This document shows positions 32,492 through 41,717 of a stretch of DNA of 64,000 nt, piece by piece. Below the pieces are notes generated by a model, which was given only the letters and a program-made list of their open reading frames with translations, was not told where the DNA came from and made no database searches. The stretch's first letter is position 1; each line of letters begins with the position of its first letter. Origin of the DNA: Rhodoferax antarcticus ANT.BR. Its GTDB lineage: Bacteria > Pseudomonadota > Gammaproteobacteria > Burkholderiales > Burkholderiaceae_C. The position numbers and the translations under genes are program-made. The stretch lies in the NCBI RefSeq assembly GCF_001938565.1, contig NZ_MSYM01000020.1, forward strand, positions 62,001-126,000, written 5' to 3'.

Positions 32492-32938
32492 CTAGTTCGA
32501 TGCCATTTGAAGTTCGTTGAGATTCTTGCGTACCTTATAGACATAGATCTCACGCTTTGATGTCGTTTTGGCGTTGTAGGCTCCAACGGCCTTCCATGTC
32601 TGGCCATGACTTGAGATGTTGTTCGCCATAATCCAAGCACCAACATAAATATTTGTACATGCCAAGCGAAGATCCGCATACGAAATCCCATAGCGGTCCA
32701 AAGTTGGTAGCCAGCCAGAATTGATCTGCATGAGTCCGATGTCAAAGCTACCGTTTTTATTGGTGGGGCCAATCGCACGCGGATTGAGGTTGGATTCCGT
32801 TTTTGCGATAGCCATCAACAAAGATTTGTTGATCGAAAACCGCTGGGCAGCTTCAGAAAAGCATTGATCAAAAGGTACTGCCTGAGCCATCGAAAATACT
32901 GGTGTAACCAAACAAAGTACAAAAAAGATTGATTTCAC
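32492..32938 (-). CDS. Lytic transglycosylase (VirB1-like)
   Basis: 148 residues with signal peptide. The SLT core shows AIAKTESNLNPRAIG with the catalytic Glu, then DIGLMQINSGW and GAYNAKTT. Such enzymes open peptidoglycan for the transfer machine, like VirB1 or the F Orf169 protein. The start overlaps the stop of the S1-domain gene. Confidence 0.93.
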   Translation of the reverse strand: MKSIFFVLCLVTPVFSMAQAVPFDQCFSEAAQRFSINKSLLMAIAKTESNLNPRAIGPTNKNGSFDIGLMQINSGWLPTLDRYGISYADLRLACTNIYVGAWIMANNISSHGQTWKAVGAYNAKTTSKREIYVYKVRKNLNELQMASN

Positions 32939-33534
32939 ACAAACTCCAGTTGGATGCGATCTTCAGCCTCAATGAATTCAAGAACCCGGACTTTGACATC
33001 TTGACCAATGGCGTGTTTGTCAAAAGCAGAGATGTCGGTTATGTGGCTCACATGGCACAGGCCTTCAACCCCAGGTCCGACAGACACAAAGACACCATAC
33101 TCTTTGACCGATTTGATCTTCCCGGAAAGGACAGCGCCGACCGTCACCGTTTCGTAAACTGCCTTGATGCGCTCCGCACTGTTCGCACGGCGGATTGACA
33201 GGAACAGACCCTTCTCCGGCTTGAAAGCAATAACAACCACATCGACCCAATCGCCCTTCTTGAACTTTTTGGGGTAGCCTCTCCAGTACACCTCATCCCG
33301 CAAAACAAGGCCGGTTTCAGTGTTTGGTAGCGAAACAACGATGCCACCATCATTGACTTTCAAGACCCACCCACTCAACTCTTGCCCATGTGTGTATTCG
33401 CTTACCCGAAGAACCGGAGCTTCTATCTCATTGCCACGATCATCGGAATCGATCTCCACAGGATCAGGTGCAGAGATCTGGTTGCGTTGAGGACTTTCTT
33501 TGAAAGAAAGGAACGAAAAAAAGCTTTTAAACAT
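32935..33534 (-). CDS. Protein with two S1 RNA-binding domains
   Basis: 199 residues, no signal peptide. Residues about 48-115 form one S1 fold (GQELSGWVLKVNDGGIVVSL, then FLSIRRANSAERI), residues 128-199 a second, closer to consensus (GAVLSGKIKSVKEYGVFVSV, GLCHVSHITD, KVRVLEFIEAEDRIQLEF). S1 domains bind RNA. It sits between a periplasmic DsbA-like protein and a transglycosylase, overlapping the latter by 4 bases. A cytosolic RNA-binding protein in a pilus operon is unexpected; it could act on tra mRNA. Function unknown. Confidence 0.88.
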   Translation of the reverse strand: MFKSFFSFLSFKESPQRNQISAPDPVEIDSDDRGNEIEAPVLRVSEYTHGQELSGWVLKVNDGGIVVSLPNTETGLVLRDEVYWRGYPKKFKKGDWVDVVVIAFKPEKGLFLSIRRANSAERIKAVYETVTVGAVLSGKIKSVKEYGVFVSVGPGVEGLCHVSHITDISAFDKHAIGQDVKVRVLEFIEAEDRIQLEFV

Positions 33535-33536
33535 AT

Positions 33537-34199
33537 TTATCCGACGAGTATTTTTGATGCAAGTCCATTGATCAGGGTAAAAAAGTATTCCTGGTTGCCT
33601 CCAACATTGTCAGGTGTAACCACATATTTACCGTCAATTGCCACGCTTGGAGTCGCATCGAGCATATAGAGTGCCACTTGTTTTGCCGAGTCACGAATGC
33701 TTCCGAGCTGTGAGGATGCACTAATTCCTTTGCCAAATTTACCCAAATCTAAACCAGCAGATTGAACAGCGGTAATCCAACCACTTTGAGAGCTGAACGG
33801 AACACCATTGGAGACATTGATATAAACAGCCGACACAAATCGATTGAGTTGATCTGGGGTTGCCAGTTCTTTTGCAGCAAAAAAGCATCGGGCAGCAATA
33901 ATCTGATCGCGCATGGTCGCGGCATTCCCCGCATTGACAACAGGAACAGAACTGACCCTGATTGACTTCGGAACTGTAGGAGCCCATCTCATAAAAGACG
34001 GATGATATTTGGCGCAAAATGGGCACAAAAAATCAAAGAAAAAAATGATGTGACCTTTATCCGCAGGAACACTTACATCACGGTAAGGCTTCGGGACCGG
34101 TTTTTCTGCTGTCTCTGTCTGTGCATACGAGCGATGCACCAGGCACGAAGATGCCGCAAAAACCATTGCTTTGGCGATGTGTCTACGAGAAATGTTCAT
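33537..34199 (-). CDS. DsbA-like thioredoxin-fold protein
   Basis: 220 residues with a Tat/Sec-like signal (MNISRRHIAKAMVFAASSC). Thioredoxin fold with FFFDFLCPFCAKYHP (CxxC) and a helical insert, then the cis-Pro region MLDATPSVAIDGKYVV, as in DsbA. Likely a periplasmic oxidant for Cys-rich transfer proteins, pairing with the DsbC-like isomerase. It heads the operon containing the S1, transglycosylase and ATPase genes, 25 bases from a shared promoter box. Confidence 0.88.
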   Translation of the reverse strand: MNISRRHIAKAMVFAASSCLVHRSYAQTETAEKPVPKPYRDVSVPADKGHIIFFFDFLCPFCAKYHPSFMRWAPTVPKSIRVSSVPVVNAGNAATMRDQIIAARCFFAAKELATPDQLNRFVSAVYINVSNGVPFSSQSGWITAVQSAGLDLGKFGKGISASSQLGSIRDSAKQVALYMLDATPSVAIDGKYVVTPDNVGGNQEYFFTLINGLASKILVG

Positions 34200-34223
34200 A
34201 ATTTTCGGTTAAAGTCACGACGT

Positions 34224-34238
34224 GTTGCAAACATTATA
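34224..34238 (-). promoter_or_regulatory. Shared promoter box, site 8 (TATAATGTTTGCAAC)
   Basis: Lies 25 bases before the DsbA-like gene, with a perfect TATAAT. Confidence 0.7.
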
Positions 34239-34252
34239 GCTACTGGATTTAA

Positions 34253-34657
34253 ATGCCACAAGAAATGCAAAAAAGAAGGTCAAGCGACAAGATCGACCTT
34301 TCACCAAATGCCATCAAAAGGAACAGAATCTACAAGATGGCCGTTACAAGCCTATGCGTCCTAATTATTATTTTGCAGGTACTGGACGCAATCTCGACAT
34401 TCATGGGAATAAACACAGGTCATCTTGTTGAACGCAATGTTTTACTGAACAAGGCAGCACATGTATTCAATGTGCCAATTCAGATTGTGGTTTTAGCGGC
34501 CAAGATGCTGGTGGCCTCAATGTTCGCTTGGCTGATGATAAAAACGAAGCCATCCATGAATGCGGTGGCTTCGTTGTTTTTTGTAGCGGCCTTTTACATT
34601 GCCGTCGTTCACCGCAACTTCTACTGGCTGTCAGTGATGACTTCGTTGAAAGGCTGA
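34253..34657 (+). CDS. Unknown membrane protein (DUF5658-like)
   Basis: 134 residues. A basic, cytosolic N-terminus (PQEMQKRRSSDKIDLSPN) is followed by three hydrophobic segments. The first carries LQVLDAISTFMGINTGHLVE, with the Asp/Thr and Glu spacing seen in DUF5658-type proteins. It is a plus-strand gene alone inside the minus-strand tra region, starting close to promoter box 8 and pointing away. Function unknown. Confidence 0.6.
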   Translation: MPQEMQKRRSSDKIDLSPNAIKRNRIYKMAVTSLCVLIIILQVLDAISTFMGINTGHLVERNVLLNKAAHVFNVPIQIVVLAAKMLVASMFAWLMIKTKPSMNAVASLFFVAAFYIAVVHRNFYWLSVMTSLKG

Positions 34658-34678
34658 TATTGTTGATTTAAGTACAGC

Positions 34679-34978
34679 CTAGTTGTACTTAATGTAACCA
34701 TCATCGCTCATCATGAAAGCAAATTCTGACAAATCATCACCAAGAAATGGCTCTGAGTCTGACAAATCATCACCAAGAGATGGCTCTGAAGTAGCTATGC
34801 TTTCACGCGGTGCTCCTGCAAAGGCTTTTCTAAAAAGAAAAGCTAATGACAAAGTAACCCACAGAATTGAAACAACAAAAACACCGAAAGTAAAGTGGCT
34901 TCCGATGATAAATAATGGTGCAAATACGATGGCACCACGCAAGACTACCCAAATTAATGAAAAAAGTTCTTTGAACAT
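34679..34978 (-). CDS. Small membrane protein with duplicated acidic tail
   Basis: 99 residues from MFKELFSLIW. Two membrane segments (about 4-22 and 27-47) and then a tail with two nearly identical copies of SEPxLGDDLSD, encoded by a 30-bp tandem repeat at 34719-34786. It converges on the 34253 gene; a 9-bp inverted repeat (TTAAGTACA/TGTACTTAA) covers both gene ends and may terminate both. No family recognised. From 34979 to 35199 I see no gene. Confidence 0.45.
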   Translation of the reverse strand: MFKELFSLIWVVLRGAIVFAPLFIIGSHFTFGVFVVSILWVTLSLAFLFRKAFAGAPRESIATSEPSLGDDLSDSEPFLGDDLSEFAFMMSDDGYIKYN

Positions 34979-35199
34979 AAAATCCCCACTATCAAGCGGG
35001 GATGTGACGCTCAAGAAATTGTTAACGAAATATATTCGTCATTATCAAATAATTAGCGATGTTCTAATATCGCTAACTTGGGATAATACTCATATCTTGA
35101 TAAAAAATGTTACGGTGATATGTGTTTTGCAACAAAACCCATGATTTCCAAGTCAAATAAGATTGATTTCCGCTAATTTGTTGCCGTTTTGCAACGCTG

Positions 35200-38100
35200 T
35201 CAGCGCCGTCCGCGTCTAATCACTGTGCCAGAACTACCTGGAGGTGGCTTATTAGTACCGGTCGCAGGAGTGCCACGAGTGCCACGAGTGCCACGAGTGC
35301 CACGAGTGCCAGAAGTGCCAGAAGTGCCAGAAGTACCAGGAGTGCCAGAAGTGCCAGAAGTGCCAGAAGTACCAGGAGTGCCAGGAGTGCCAGGAGTGCC
35401 AGGAGTGCCAGAAGTGTTGTTACCAGCATTTTTAGCAGCATCTTTAGCAGCATCTTTTGCATTTTTATGCATAACACCCAAGCTCTGGCCAACTGCAGCC
35501 ACTCCAAAAGCGGCACCTACGGCAACCCATTTCATTGTGCGATCATGCGCGGCTGCAGCCACAAGTGGCTTACCGCTTTTATCGAGTCTTTCTTCAGTTG
35601 ATTGACTTCCGGCTGCAACACTGGTCAAATTGGCGTTTGCATTATTAACTTGTCCTTCCAGATATTTGAATTGAGGACTGGTGTTACCTCCGGCAATATC
35701 GCCGCCAGGGTTTGCTCTGTCCTTCTTCGAAAGTTGTCCAGTCAAATCACTATTCGTAGTTGATGGGTCGGCAAGTGTTATTGTCTCATCAGTCGCAGCA
35801 CGGCCCTTGGTTCCAGGTACCCAATGATAGCCAGCCTTAGATGCGGCTTCTACGCTTGCCGCGTTCTTCGGATCATCTCCATTAAGCCATTGCCTAACAG
35901 TGGTTGGATTCGCAGCTTTGCCAACGGGTTTCCCATCTTTGCCCTTATTCTGCTCATAATGACCTGCGGTAGCCTTCACCGCAGGTTTTGCGGCCTGCGT
36001 GTTCGTAGGCAGAGCATCACCAACTGCTGCAGCCCCACCAATAGGTGCCTGAGCCATACCCCCAAGTGAACCATTGACATTACCTGTAAGAGCGTTTTCA
36101 TAGAACACGTTTTCTTTAAAAGCGTCCAATTCAGCATTACCGGTTTCATATCCTGCAACTGCTTCCTTCGAAAACTTACGTGCCGCAGCCTTTTGATCCT
36201 TGTCGTATGGAAGGTTGCTGCCTGGTTGATGAATTTGACCGCTATCTAAATTCGCTCGATTTGTCGCAGTTTGCCTTCTGAGTTCTTGTCCCGTTTTCCC
36301 ATTAAGGCCATTTGTACCCATCCTGTCTAAAGCCTGATTATTTAAAACAATGGACGTTGTATTTGTCAATCCTTTACCAGAAGAATTTGATTCTGATTCT
36401 CGTAAACCAGCATCAATGGCATTTGAAAGCATATCTGACTCAGTTGCACCAATATCAATGCCACCTGTAATCGATCTATCACTGCCAATGCCATGGGACT
36501 TCTTAATAGTGTCGGAAATCATCGCTTTAGCCATTGCTCCAGTGCCCTCACCAAAACCTTGTGCTACACCGCCAAGAACATCCTTCGCACCAGCCGCCCA
36601 ATCGGATTGCTTTTTAGCTTTAGCAGACCCGATCTTTTTAGCTCTCTTCTTCATCCCATCTCTCACAGCGCTGCCAACGGCCTTTCTTGTAAGCACTCCC
36701 GAGAGCAATGTTGGAGCAGTAGCCAATGAACCTACCCCTGACGCAACTTCAACAGCAGTCAACCCAATAGAAATTGCAGTCACAGCATTTTCCGCAACGA
36801 TAGCTGTCGATTCAGCCGAGATTTCAGCATCATCGCTAAACATACCCATAATGACGCCGGGCTTTTCCTTATGAATTTGTTGTGCAGACTGATTCAGCGC
36901 TTTCCCAACCACCTTTTCAGCATTTGCCATCTGACCAGGCTTATCAAGAGCGCCAAACATACCCCTTGACTGCAATGCTTTTATAGTTGAAGCAATAGCA
37001 GTAGCACTGATCTGACCTGTGAATGCACTTCCTGATTCAGCAGTTTCCAAAATTGAAGCAATCTCACTGTCTTTTACCTGAATACCAGTCGAACTACGAA
37101 TAGCCGCCCCAATATCATGAGCCCTAGACGCTCTTGATCCAGCCGAAACTTCATTCTGCGCCGTTTGGCTTCGATTAGTCATATAGCTTGTCGATACACT
37201 TGCACCCGACGCGCCAGCAAATTCCGTTGAAAGCTGAAAACCACCATCATTAGTTCTAATCATGTTAGTTGTAGATATAGCATCACGCTTTGCAATCGCA
37301 TCATTTGAAAGAGGCTTATCCTGAATAATGCCAGAATCATTATGCCCTGAGCCCCCCCACTTGCCAGCCATCCCGCTTAGCGCATAAACAGAACCTGTTA
37401 ATAGAGCTAAGGAAAACATTTGAGCATTGGCCATGAGATCAGATGCGACAGCCAACTTCGTAGACAGACCATCATAGATTGAAGACATATTAGCCAAAGT
37501 ACCCGCGTGATCGGCAGAAAGGGCCTTGGTCATGTCTTCAATTACAGATGTTTGAACATAAGCCTGAATTGGTGCGATAACAATCATCCATGATTGTGAC
37601 CAAATGCCAATTAAAATATAACCACCAAATACGGCCAACGTTTTACTTGCAACGACAAGACCATATATGGCAACGAATGGGAATAGAGCAAAAAATATCA
37701 CTTGCAAAAAACCCATAGACGTAAACATGGTTTTTAAAAAACCACCTCCAGCCATAGCAGCTTCCGTCTTCCACCTCTCTTTGCCATCAGCCAACGCGAA
37801 CGCTGCTGTCGTACAGTTGTCTGCAGAAGTCAGCATGCCGGACTGACTAAGACAGGCAAGAGTGTTTGTAATTGTTGTTGCGGTAAGAGCGTTTTTTGTG
37901 AACTCTAATGAAGACTGCTGGATACCAGGAATTAGTCCAAAAAGCGCATCCCAAGAGTTGGGAACACTAGCGTTAGTCCATTTGCCATCAATGTCTTGTG
38001 GATTTTTCTTTGTTGTAGCCGCATTCACAAAACCAACAAACGGGCCACTACCAGACGCAAAAACAGTAAACATCGTATTAATAGTTTCCAAGGCTCCGCC

Positions 38101-38805
38101 TGGACCACCACAAGCAAATATTGTTCCGTCGCCAGACGTATCTCCAACTGCATAAATTTTTGTTAGACCAATTTGATTTCCATTTGTTTCAAGCCATTGC
38201 AAAACATCTTTAGAGTTTTCAATAGTCTTAGCAATAATAGGACCACCAGGAGTTTTTGAGCAATCATGAACTACCTGAACCAAAGATTTGTACAAGTTTG
38301 GTGCAGCATTCGATGCTTTTGATGATCGAAGGCTCAAAAGAATATCAAGCGGACCAACAAAAGCATTCTGATCAACGGACATATAGCTGCCAGGAACAGC
38401 CTGAAAAGCCGTTTCCATAGTTGTGAATATGTTGAAAGCAGCTTTTGAAAACATGCTTGATGGAATCAACGCTAAGGCGGGAACATTCGCAACGAGGGTT
38501 ACAGCACCGGAATACACATTGGTGACTTGAGCCGTTCCAGTGACACCCATAAATGACATAAATAAGAACCAGCTTCCAAGCGTACCCGCACTGACCGATT
38601 TAGAGTGAGTTGCAGCACCCCAAAGCATCATTGAAAGCATAACAAGAGCCCCAAGCCAGGCTGCGCTTTGAACCATGCCGCCGCTTGCATTGAACCACGC
38701 GGCTAATCCATTCATGGCCCGCCAAACGGCGGTGTTGTCGCTCATGATGTAGTAATCCCAAGTGCCAATATTGGCCGTCGAAATTGCAGAAGCTGTAAAT
38801 GGCAT
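35200..38805 (-). CDS. traG: Conjugal transfer protein TraG (mating-pair stabilisation)
   Basis: 1201 residues. The N-terminal 480 residues are the TraG_N membrane region: WDYYIMSDNTAVWRAMNGLA at the start and several membrane spans (55-75, 350-400 and 420-470). The long middle is helical and Ser/Ala-rich, as in periplasmic TraG. The C-terminus has a hydrophobic KWVAVGAAFGVAAVGQSLG and then 16 T-x-G triplets (x = P, S or R) before PPPGSSG. In F, TraG acts in pilus assembly and in entry exclusion in the recipient. It is the last gene of a run with traH and traF. Confidence 0.9.
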   Translation of the reverse strand: MPFTASAISTANIGTWDYYIMSDNTAVWRAMNGLAAWFNASGGMVQSAAWLGALVMLSMMLWGAATHSKSVSAGTLGSWFLFMSFMGVTGTAQVTNVYSGAVTLVANVPALALIPSSMFSKAAFNIFTTMETAFQAVPGSYMSVDQNAFVGPLDILLSLRSSKASNAAPNLYKSLVQVVHDCSKTPGGPIIAKTIENSKDVLQWLETNGNQIGLTKIYAVGDTSGDGTIFACGGPGGALETINTMFTVFASGSGPFVGFVNAATTKKNPQDIDGKWTNASVPNSWDALFGLIPGIQQSSLEFTKNALTATTITNTLACLSQSGMLTSADNCTTAAFALADGKERWKTEAAMAGGGFLKTMFTSMGFLQVIFFALFPFVAIYGLVVASKTLAVFGGYILIGIWSQSWMIVIAPIQAYVQTSVIEDMTKALSADHAGTLANMSSIYDGLSTKLAVASDLMANAQMFSLALLTGSVYALSGMAGKWGGSGHNDSGIIQDKPLSNDAIAKRDAISTTNMIRTNDGGFQLSTEFAGASGASVSTSYMTNRSQTAQNEVSAGSRASRAHDIGAAIRSSTGIQVKDSEIASILETAESGSAFTGQISATAIASTIKALQSRGMFGALDKPGQMANAEKVVGKALNQSAQQIHKEKPGVIMGMFSDDAEISAESTAIVAENAVTAISIGLTAVEVASGVGSLATAPTLLSGVLTRKAVGSAVRDGMKKRAKKIGSAKAKKQSDWAAGAKDVLGGVAQGFGEGTGAMAKAMISDTIKKSHGIGSDRSITGGIDIGATESDMLSNAIDAGLRESESNSSGKGLTNTTSIVLNNQALDRMGTNGLNGKTGQELRRQTATNRANLDSGQIHQPGSNLPYDKDQKAAARKFSKEAVAGYETGNAELDAFKENVFYENALTGNVNGSLGGMAQAPIGGAAAVGDALPTNTQAAKPAVKATAGHYEQNKGKDGKPVGKAANPTTVRQWLNGDDPKNAASVEAASKAGYHWVPGTKGRAATDETITLADPSTTNSDLTGQLSKKDRANPGGDIAGGNTSPQFKYLEGQVNNANANLTSVAAGSQSTEERLDKSGKPLVAAAAHDRTMKWVAVGAAFGVAAVGQSLGVMHKNAKDAAKDAAKNAGNNTSGTPGTPGTPGTPGTSGTSGTSGTPGTSGTSGTSGTRGTRGTRGTRGTPATGTNKPPPGSSGTVIRRGRR
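35268..35420. repeat. 9-bp tandem repeat in traG (T-x-G codons)
   Basis: About 16 copies of a 9-bp unit of the type GAGTGCCAC / GAAGTGCCA / GGAGTGCCA, encoding Thr-(Pro/Ser/Arg)-Gly. Copies fall in homogeneous blocks (R block, S blocks, P block), a pattern of recent slippage. The number of units is likely to vary. Confidence 0.9.
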
Positions 38806-38824
38806 AAATTACCTTAATTAATTA

Positions 38825-40243
38825 CTAACGCCAGCCCAATGCATTACCTAATGTACGATTTGACGAATCGATAAGCTGCATATTCTCATTCAGAAGCTTG
38901 ATGCCATTACCTGCTTTTTCCTCAAAGACGCGCAAATCCGCAAGCATCTCTATTTTTGATGAATCGAACGTTTGAGATGTTGGTGTTTGTGTTGATGCAA
39001 ACATCCTATGAATGGTTTGAATTAATCCGCGAGCATATAAAACGGTGATTTCATCTATCATTTGATTGATAAGTCCTGGCATGATCATGCCTAAAATTTG
39101 TGGATTCTTTTGACCATGCATTATTAATGCAACGACAGGAACGCTGGAAATATTATTGAGAAATTGGAGTTGCCCAGCATTTAGACCACATTTATTAGAA
39201 TCATTACAAAGAGTGAGTTGATAGAAAATCGAACCAGGTAAAGGGGCTGTCGCACCAGCGGCTCCAAGCATGTGAAGCTCTACAAAACCCTTAATGCCCT
39301 TTGAAGGAATTTCACCTGCCGTCGGCGTCATACACATGGTGTACTCATCACAAACATATACAGGTAAACCAGGAGTCCCCGTAGTGTCGCTGTCTGGTCT
39401 AGCGAGTTGCGACAGCCTGAGAATATTTGGAAGAGTAGGTGAGGTAGGTTGCTTGGTGAGATCTGAATCAGTTTTACCGCGAATCTCTGTACCAACTAGA
39501 GCATGAATAATAAGTTTAGAAATGACTTCTGAATCCGCAAGCCCGAGTAACTGTCCTGCAAACGTAGTTGTATTCAATGCATTCCATGTCAAATTACCAA
39601 GTTCGTTAATTGTTTTATGACCATCAGGTTCATGCGCTACGTTAGCTTGGCTGGCACCTGTTCCTGGCGACGTAACCGCCGAATCAATAGCCTCTGAAAA
39701 GTTGGAAGCCCATCCCGTGACTTGTGCCCACCCAGCCTCCACATTTGTCACCAGATCAGCCATTGCATTGGCTGGATTTCTTGCTGCGTCAATCAACCCC
39801 TGTGACATTTTGCAACTATCAAGATTCTGCTTGCCCATATCCTGAGCTATTTGTTGGAATTTTTTAATACCCTCAGCCAAACCGGGAAAAAGGTTAGTAA
39901 CTGCCATCTGAAATAACAATGGGCCAGCATTCTGAGCTATATTTCTAAGAAATTGTGTTAATTTTGCTGCTGATATAAAACCAAAACTACCCATGTAGAG
40001 GTCAATACCTCCACAGCCTGCCGAGAATCTTGGAGGATCTATTGAAAATAATTGAAGACGGCTTGTCGGCGTTCTGACATACAAAGAGCCACCAGACAAT
40101 GTACCACGAAATTGGCTACTTGTTACATCAGGCGCGGTCGCATTTAAAAACATGCCATTCAAGACGGAATCAAGTGCAGCATTGGATGTTGACATTTGCA
40201 ATGATGCAATGATGAAAATAATAATACTTTTCTTATAATTCAC
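38825..40243 (-). CDS. traH: Conjugal transfer protein TraH
   Basis: 472 residues with signal peptide. The family blocks RGTLSGGSLYVRTP, SIDPPRFSAGCGGIDLYMGSF (with CGG), AQNAGPLLFQMA and the LDSCKMSQ cysteine are all present. TraH is a periplasmic pilus-assembly protein that interacts with TraF and TraU. Its start overlaps the traF stop by 4 bases and traG lies 19 bases downstream, the traF-H-G order of F-type systems. Confidence 0.95.
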   Translation of the reverse strand: MNYKKSIIIFIIASLQMSTSNAALDSVLNGMFLNATAPDVTSSQFRGTLSGGSLYVRTPTSRLQLFSIDPPRFSAGCGGIDLYMGSFGFISAAKLTQFLRNIAQNAGPLLFQMAVTNLFPGLAEGIKKFQQIAQDMGKQNLDSCKMSQGLIDAARNPANAMADLVTNVEAGWAQVTGWASNFSEAIDSAVTSPGTGASQANVAHEPDGHKTINELGNLTWNALNTTTFAGQLLGLADSEVISKLIIHALVGTEIRGKTDSDLTKQPTSPTLPNILRLSQLARPDSDTTGTPGLPVYVCDEYTMCMTPTAGEIPSKGIKGFVELHMLGAAGATAPLPGSIFYQLTLCNDSNKCGLNAGQLQFLNNISSVPVVALIMHGQKNPQILGMIMPGLINQMIDEITVLYARGLIQTIHRMFASTQTPTSQTFDSSKIEMLADLRVFEEKAGNGIKLLNENMQLIDSSNRTLGNALGWR

Positions 40244-41172
40244 TTTTCATCTCCGGTTAATCTGGTTCTAAATTTTGACATAACAACTGCTGGGTCATCA
40301 GAATACTCTGCTGAATTTAAGGTTTCTTTTGTTATAAGACCTTTTGAATATGGCTCAATCGACTCAATGGTGGATTTATCCAGAACGCCATTCATGCGAG
40401 CTGCAACCAGTATTTTGTCTTGCAATGTTGTCGCAGCCATAAGACCCTGAGAAACAATATAGTAGCTATCAGGTGGAGATACCAACATAGTGGTTGGTGT
40501 CAACTTCAAATTGAATCGTTGTGCCGCAATCATCCCGCCAGGACTACTAACGTCAATAACTCTGACATTGAATCCAAATTTAGTTTCTAGCCCTACTACG
40601 TTGGACTTAACAATATCGTTAACGTATGTGGCACATGCTCTACACTTATCTGGTTTATCTACGAACACCCATACACCAGTTTTTGTAGATAGGAACTTCA
40701 TCGCAGCACGTTTGCTTTCTGCGAGTTGAAGGATAAAAGTATTCTGAGCAAAGGCTGCCATGGGAACGCGATTGTTTTCATCGAGGTATCCATCGGATGC
40801 AACCACATCTGTCGCCATATCAGAAAAGGCCTGCGACCTATCCAGCACGACACGTTGTGCATACATGTAATTTGAAACATTCTCACGGGTAGGATCTTCG
40901 ATAGCCTTTTCCAGCAAAATTGGCATGTTGGCCTTGATCCAAGCGACCGACAATGGTTTTAGTTGCGCTGGCTTATTCTCTTTTGCATTTGCTTCTACAG
41001 GCTTCGGGGCTGATGCAGGCTTCTTTGGGGCCGCTGCTTCTGCTTCCTTTTTGTACCAGTAATAGCCATCGCCCTGATACCGATTGAACTGACTGTCCGC
41101 GTCTTGAGCATGGGCTGACCCTAAGCATGCAAGCAACAGCACACCGGGCAGGAAATAAGTTGGGGTCTTCAT
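40240..41172 (-). CDS. traF: Conjugal transfer protein TraF
   Basis: 310 residues with signal peptide (LLLACLGSAHA). An Ala/Pro/Lys-rich linker (KKPASAPKPVEANAKENK) is followed by a thioredoxin-like domain: WVFVDKPDKCRACATYVNDI with a CxxC that F TraF itself lacks, then LTPTTMLVSP (cis-Pro). It is periplasmic, with roles in pilus assembly and possibly disulfide chemistry. It overlaps the signal peptidase gene by one base and traH by 4 bases. Confidence 0.92.
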   Translation of the reverse strand: MKTPTYFLPGVLLLACLGSAHAQDADSQFNRYQGDGYYWYKKEAEAAAPKKPASAPKPVEANAKENKPAQLKPLSVAWIKANMPILLEKAIEDPTRENVSNYMYAQRVVLDRSQAFSDMATDVVASDGYLDENNRVPMAAFAQNTFILQLAESKRAAMKFLSTKTGVWVFVDKPDKCRACATYVNDIVKSNVVGLETKFGFNVRVIDVSSPGGMIAAQRFNLKLTPTTMLVSPPDSYYIVSQGLMAATTLQDKILVAARMNGVLDKSTIESIEPYSKGLITKETLNSAEYSDDPAVVMSKFRTRLTGDEK

Positions 41173-41717
41173 CAGATCACCGCCAAAACATATCTCTCAA
41201 CAAGCCGATCTGGAACCACCCCCCAATAGCGCGAGTCAAACGACCTTGGCAGGGTGCCCATCAGAAAAAGCTCACCTGGTTGTAGCACTCGGTTAATGTT
41301 GATGGGGTCGAGTTTGCGTTCTTTGAGTTTTTGCAGGCTGACTGGAGATCGGTCAGCGATAAATTTGCCATTAATGAAAACTCCACGTTCATCACTGACC
41401 ACCCTGTCGCCACCTTGGGCCATAACGATCTTTGCCAACCGGTGCCCACGGAAAATGCCAAGAGCCTCTCGTTCCGTTGACACAAAACTAACGATGTCAC
41501 CTATGCGTGGTTCGTGCAGTTTTGGATAGCCGATGTACACGCGCTCAGGCAAGCATCGAAGCTCTGATGTGTCAATGAATACACCGAAGAAGTTCGAAAA
41601 ACCAATCACTCCAAAGAACGTGACAGCCAGCACCAAAATGGCCCTGTTGCGCTCCTTCTCTTGCACCCGGACCATGAAGCCAAGGTGCTTATCTAAAAAG
41701 GCCAATGCTGCGCTCAT
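41172..41717 (-). CDS. S26-type signal peptidase of the transfer system (TraF/TrhF-like)
   Basis: 181 residues. One membrane segment at about 25-45, then an S26 domain: ELRCLPERVYIGYP (site of the nucleophile), DIVSF, HRLAKIVMAQGGDRVV with the catalytic Lys in AKIV, and FLMGTLPRSFDSRYWGVV. The SLP of related TraF/TrhF peptidases reads CLP here, so the usual serine may be a cysteine, with TSE six residues before. It may mature the pilin. It overlaps trbI and traF. Confidence 0.82.
   Translation of the reverse strand: MSAALAFLDKHLGFMVRVQEKERNRAILVLAVTFFGVIGFSNFFGVFIDTSELRCLPERVYIGYPKLHEPRIGDIVSFVSTEREALGIFRGHRLAKIVMAQGGDRVVSDERGVFINGKFIADRSPVSLQKLKERKLDPININRVLQPGELFLMGTLPRSFDSRYWGVVPDRLVERYVLAVI

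Noticed and set aside
35137..35195. Further copies of the TTGCAAC promoter box after traG
   Set aside because: TTTTGCAAC strings occur here but without a TATAAT-like element at the right spacing and with no gene downstream.
35220..35516. Leu/Ala/Val repeat frame opposite the end of traG
   Set aside because: It is an out-of-frame reading of the traG tandem repeat.
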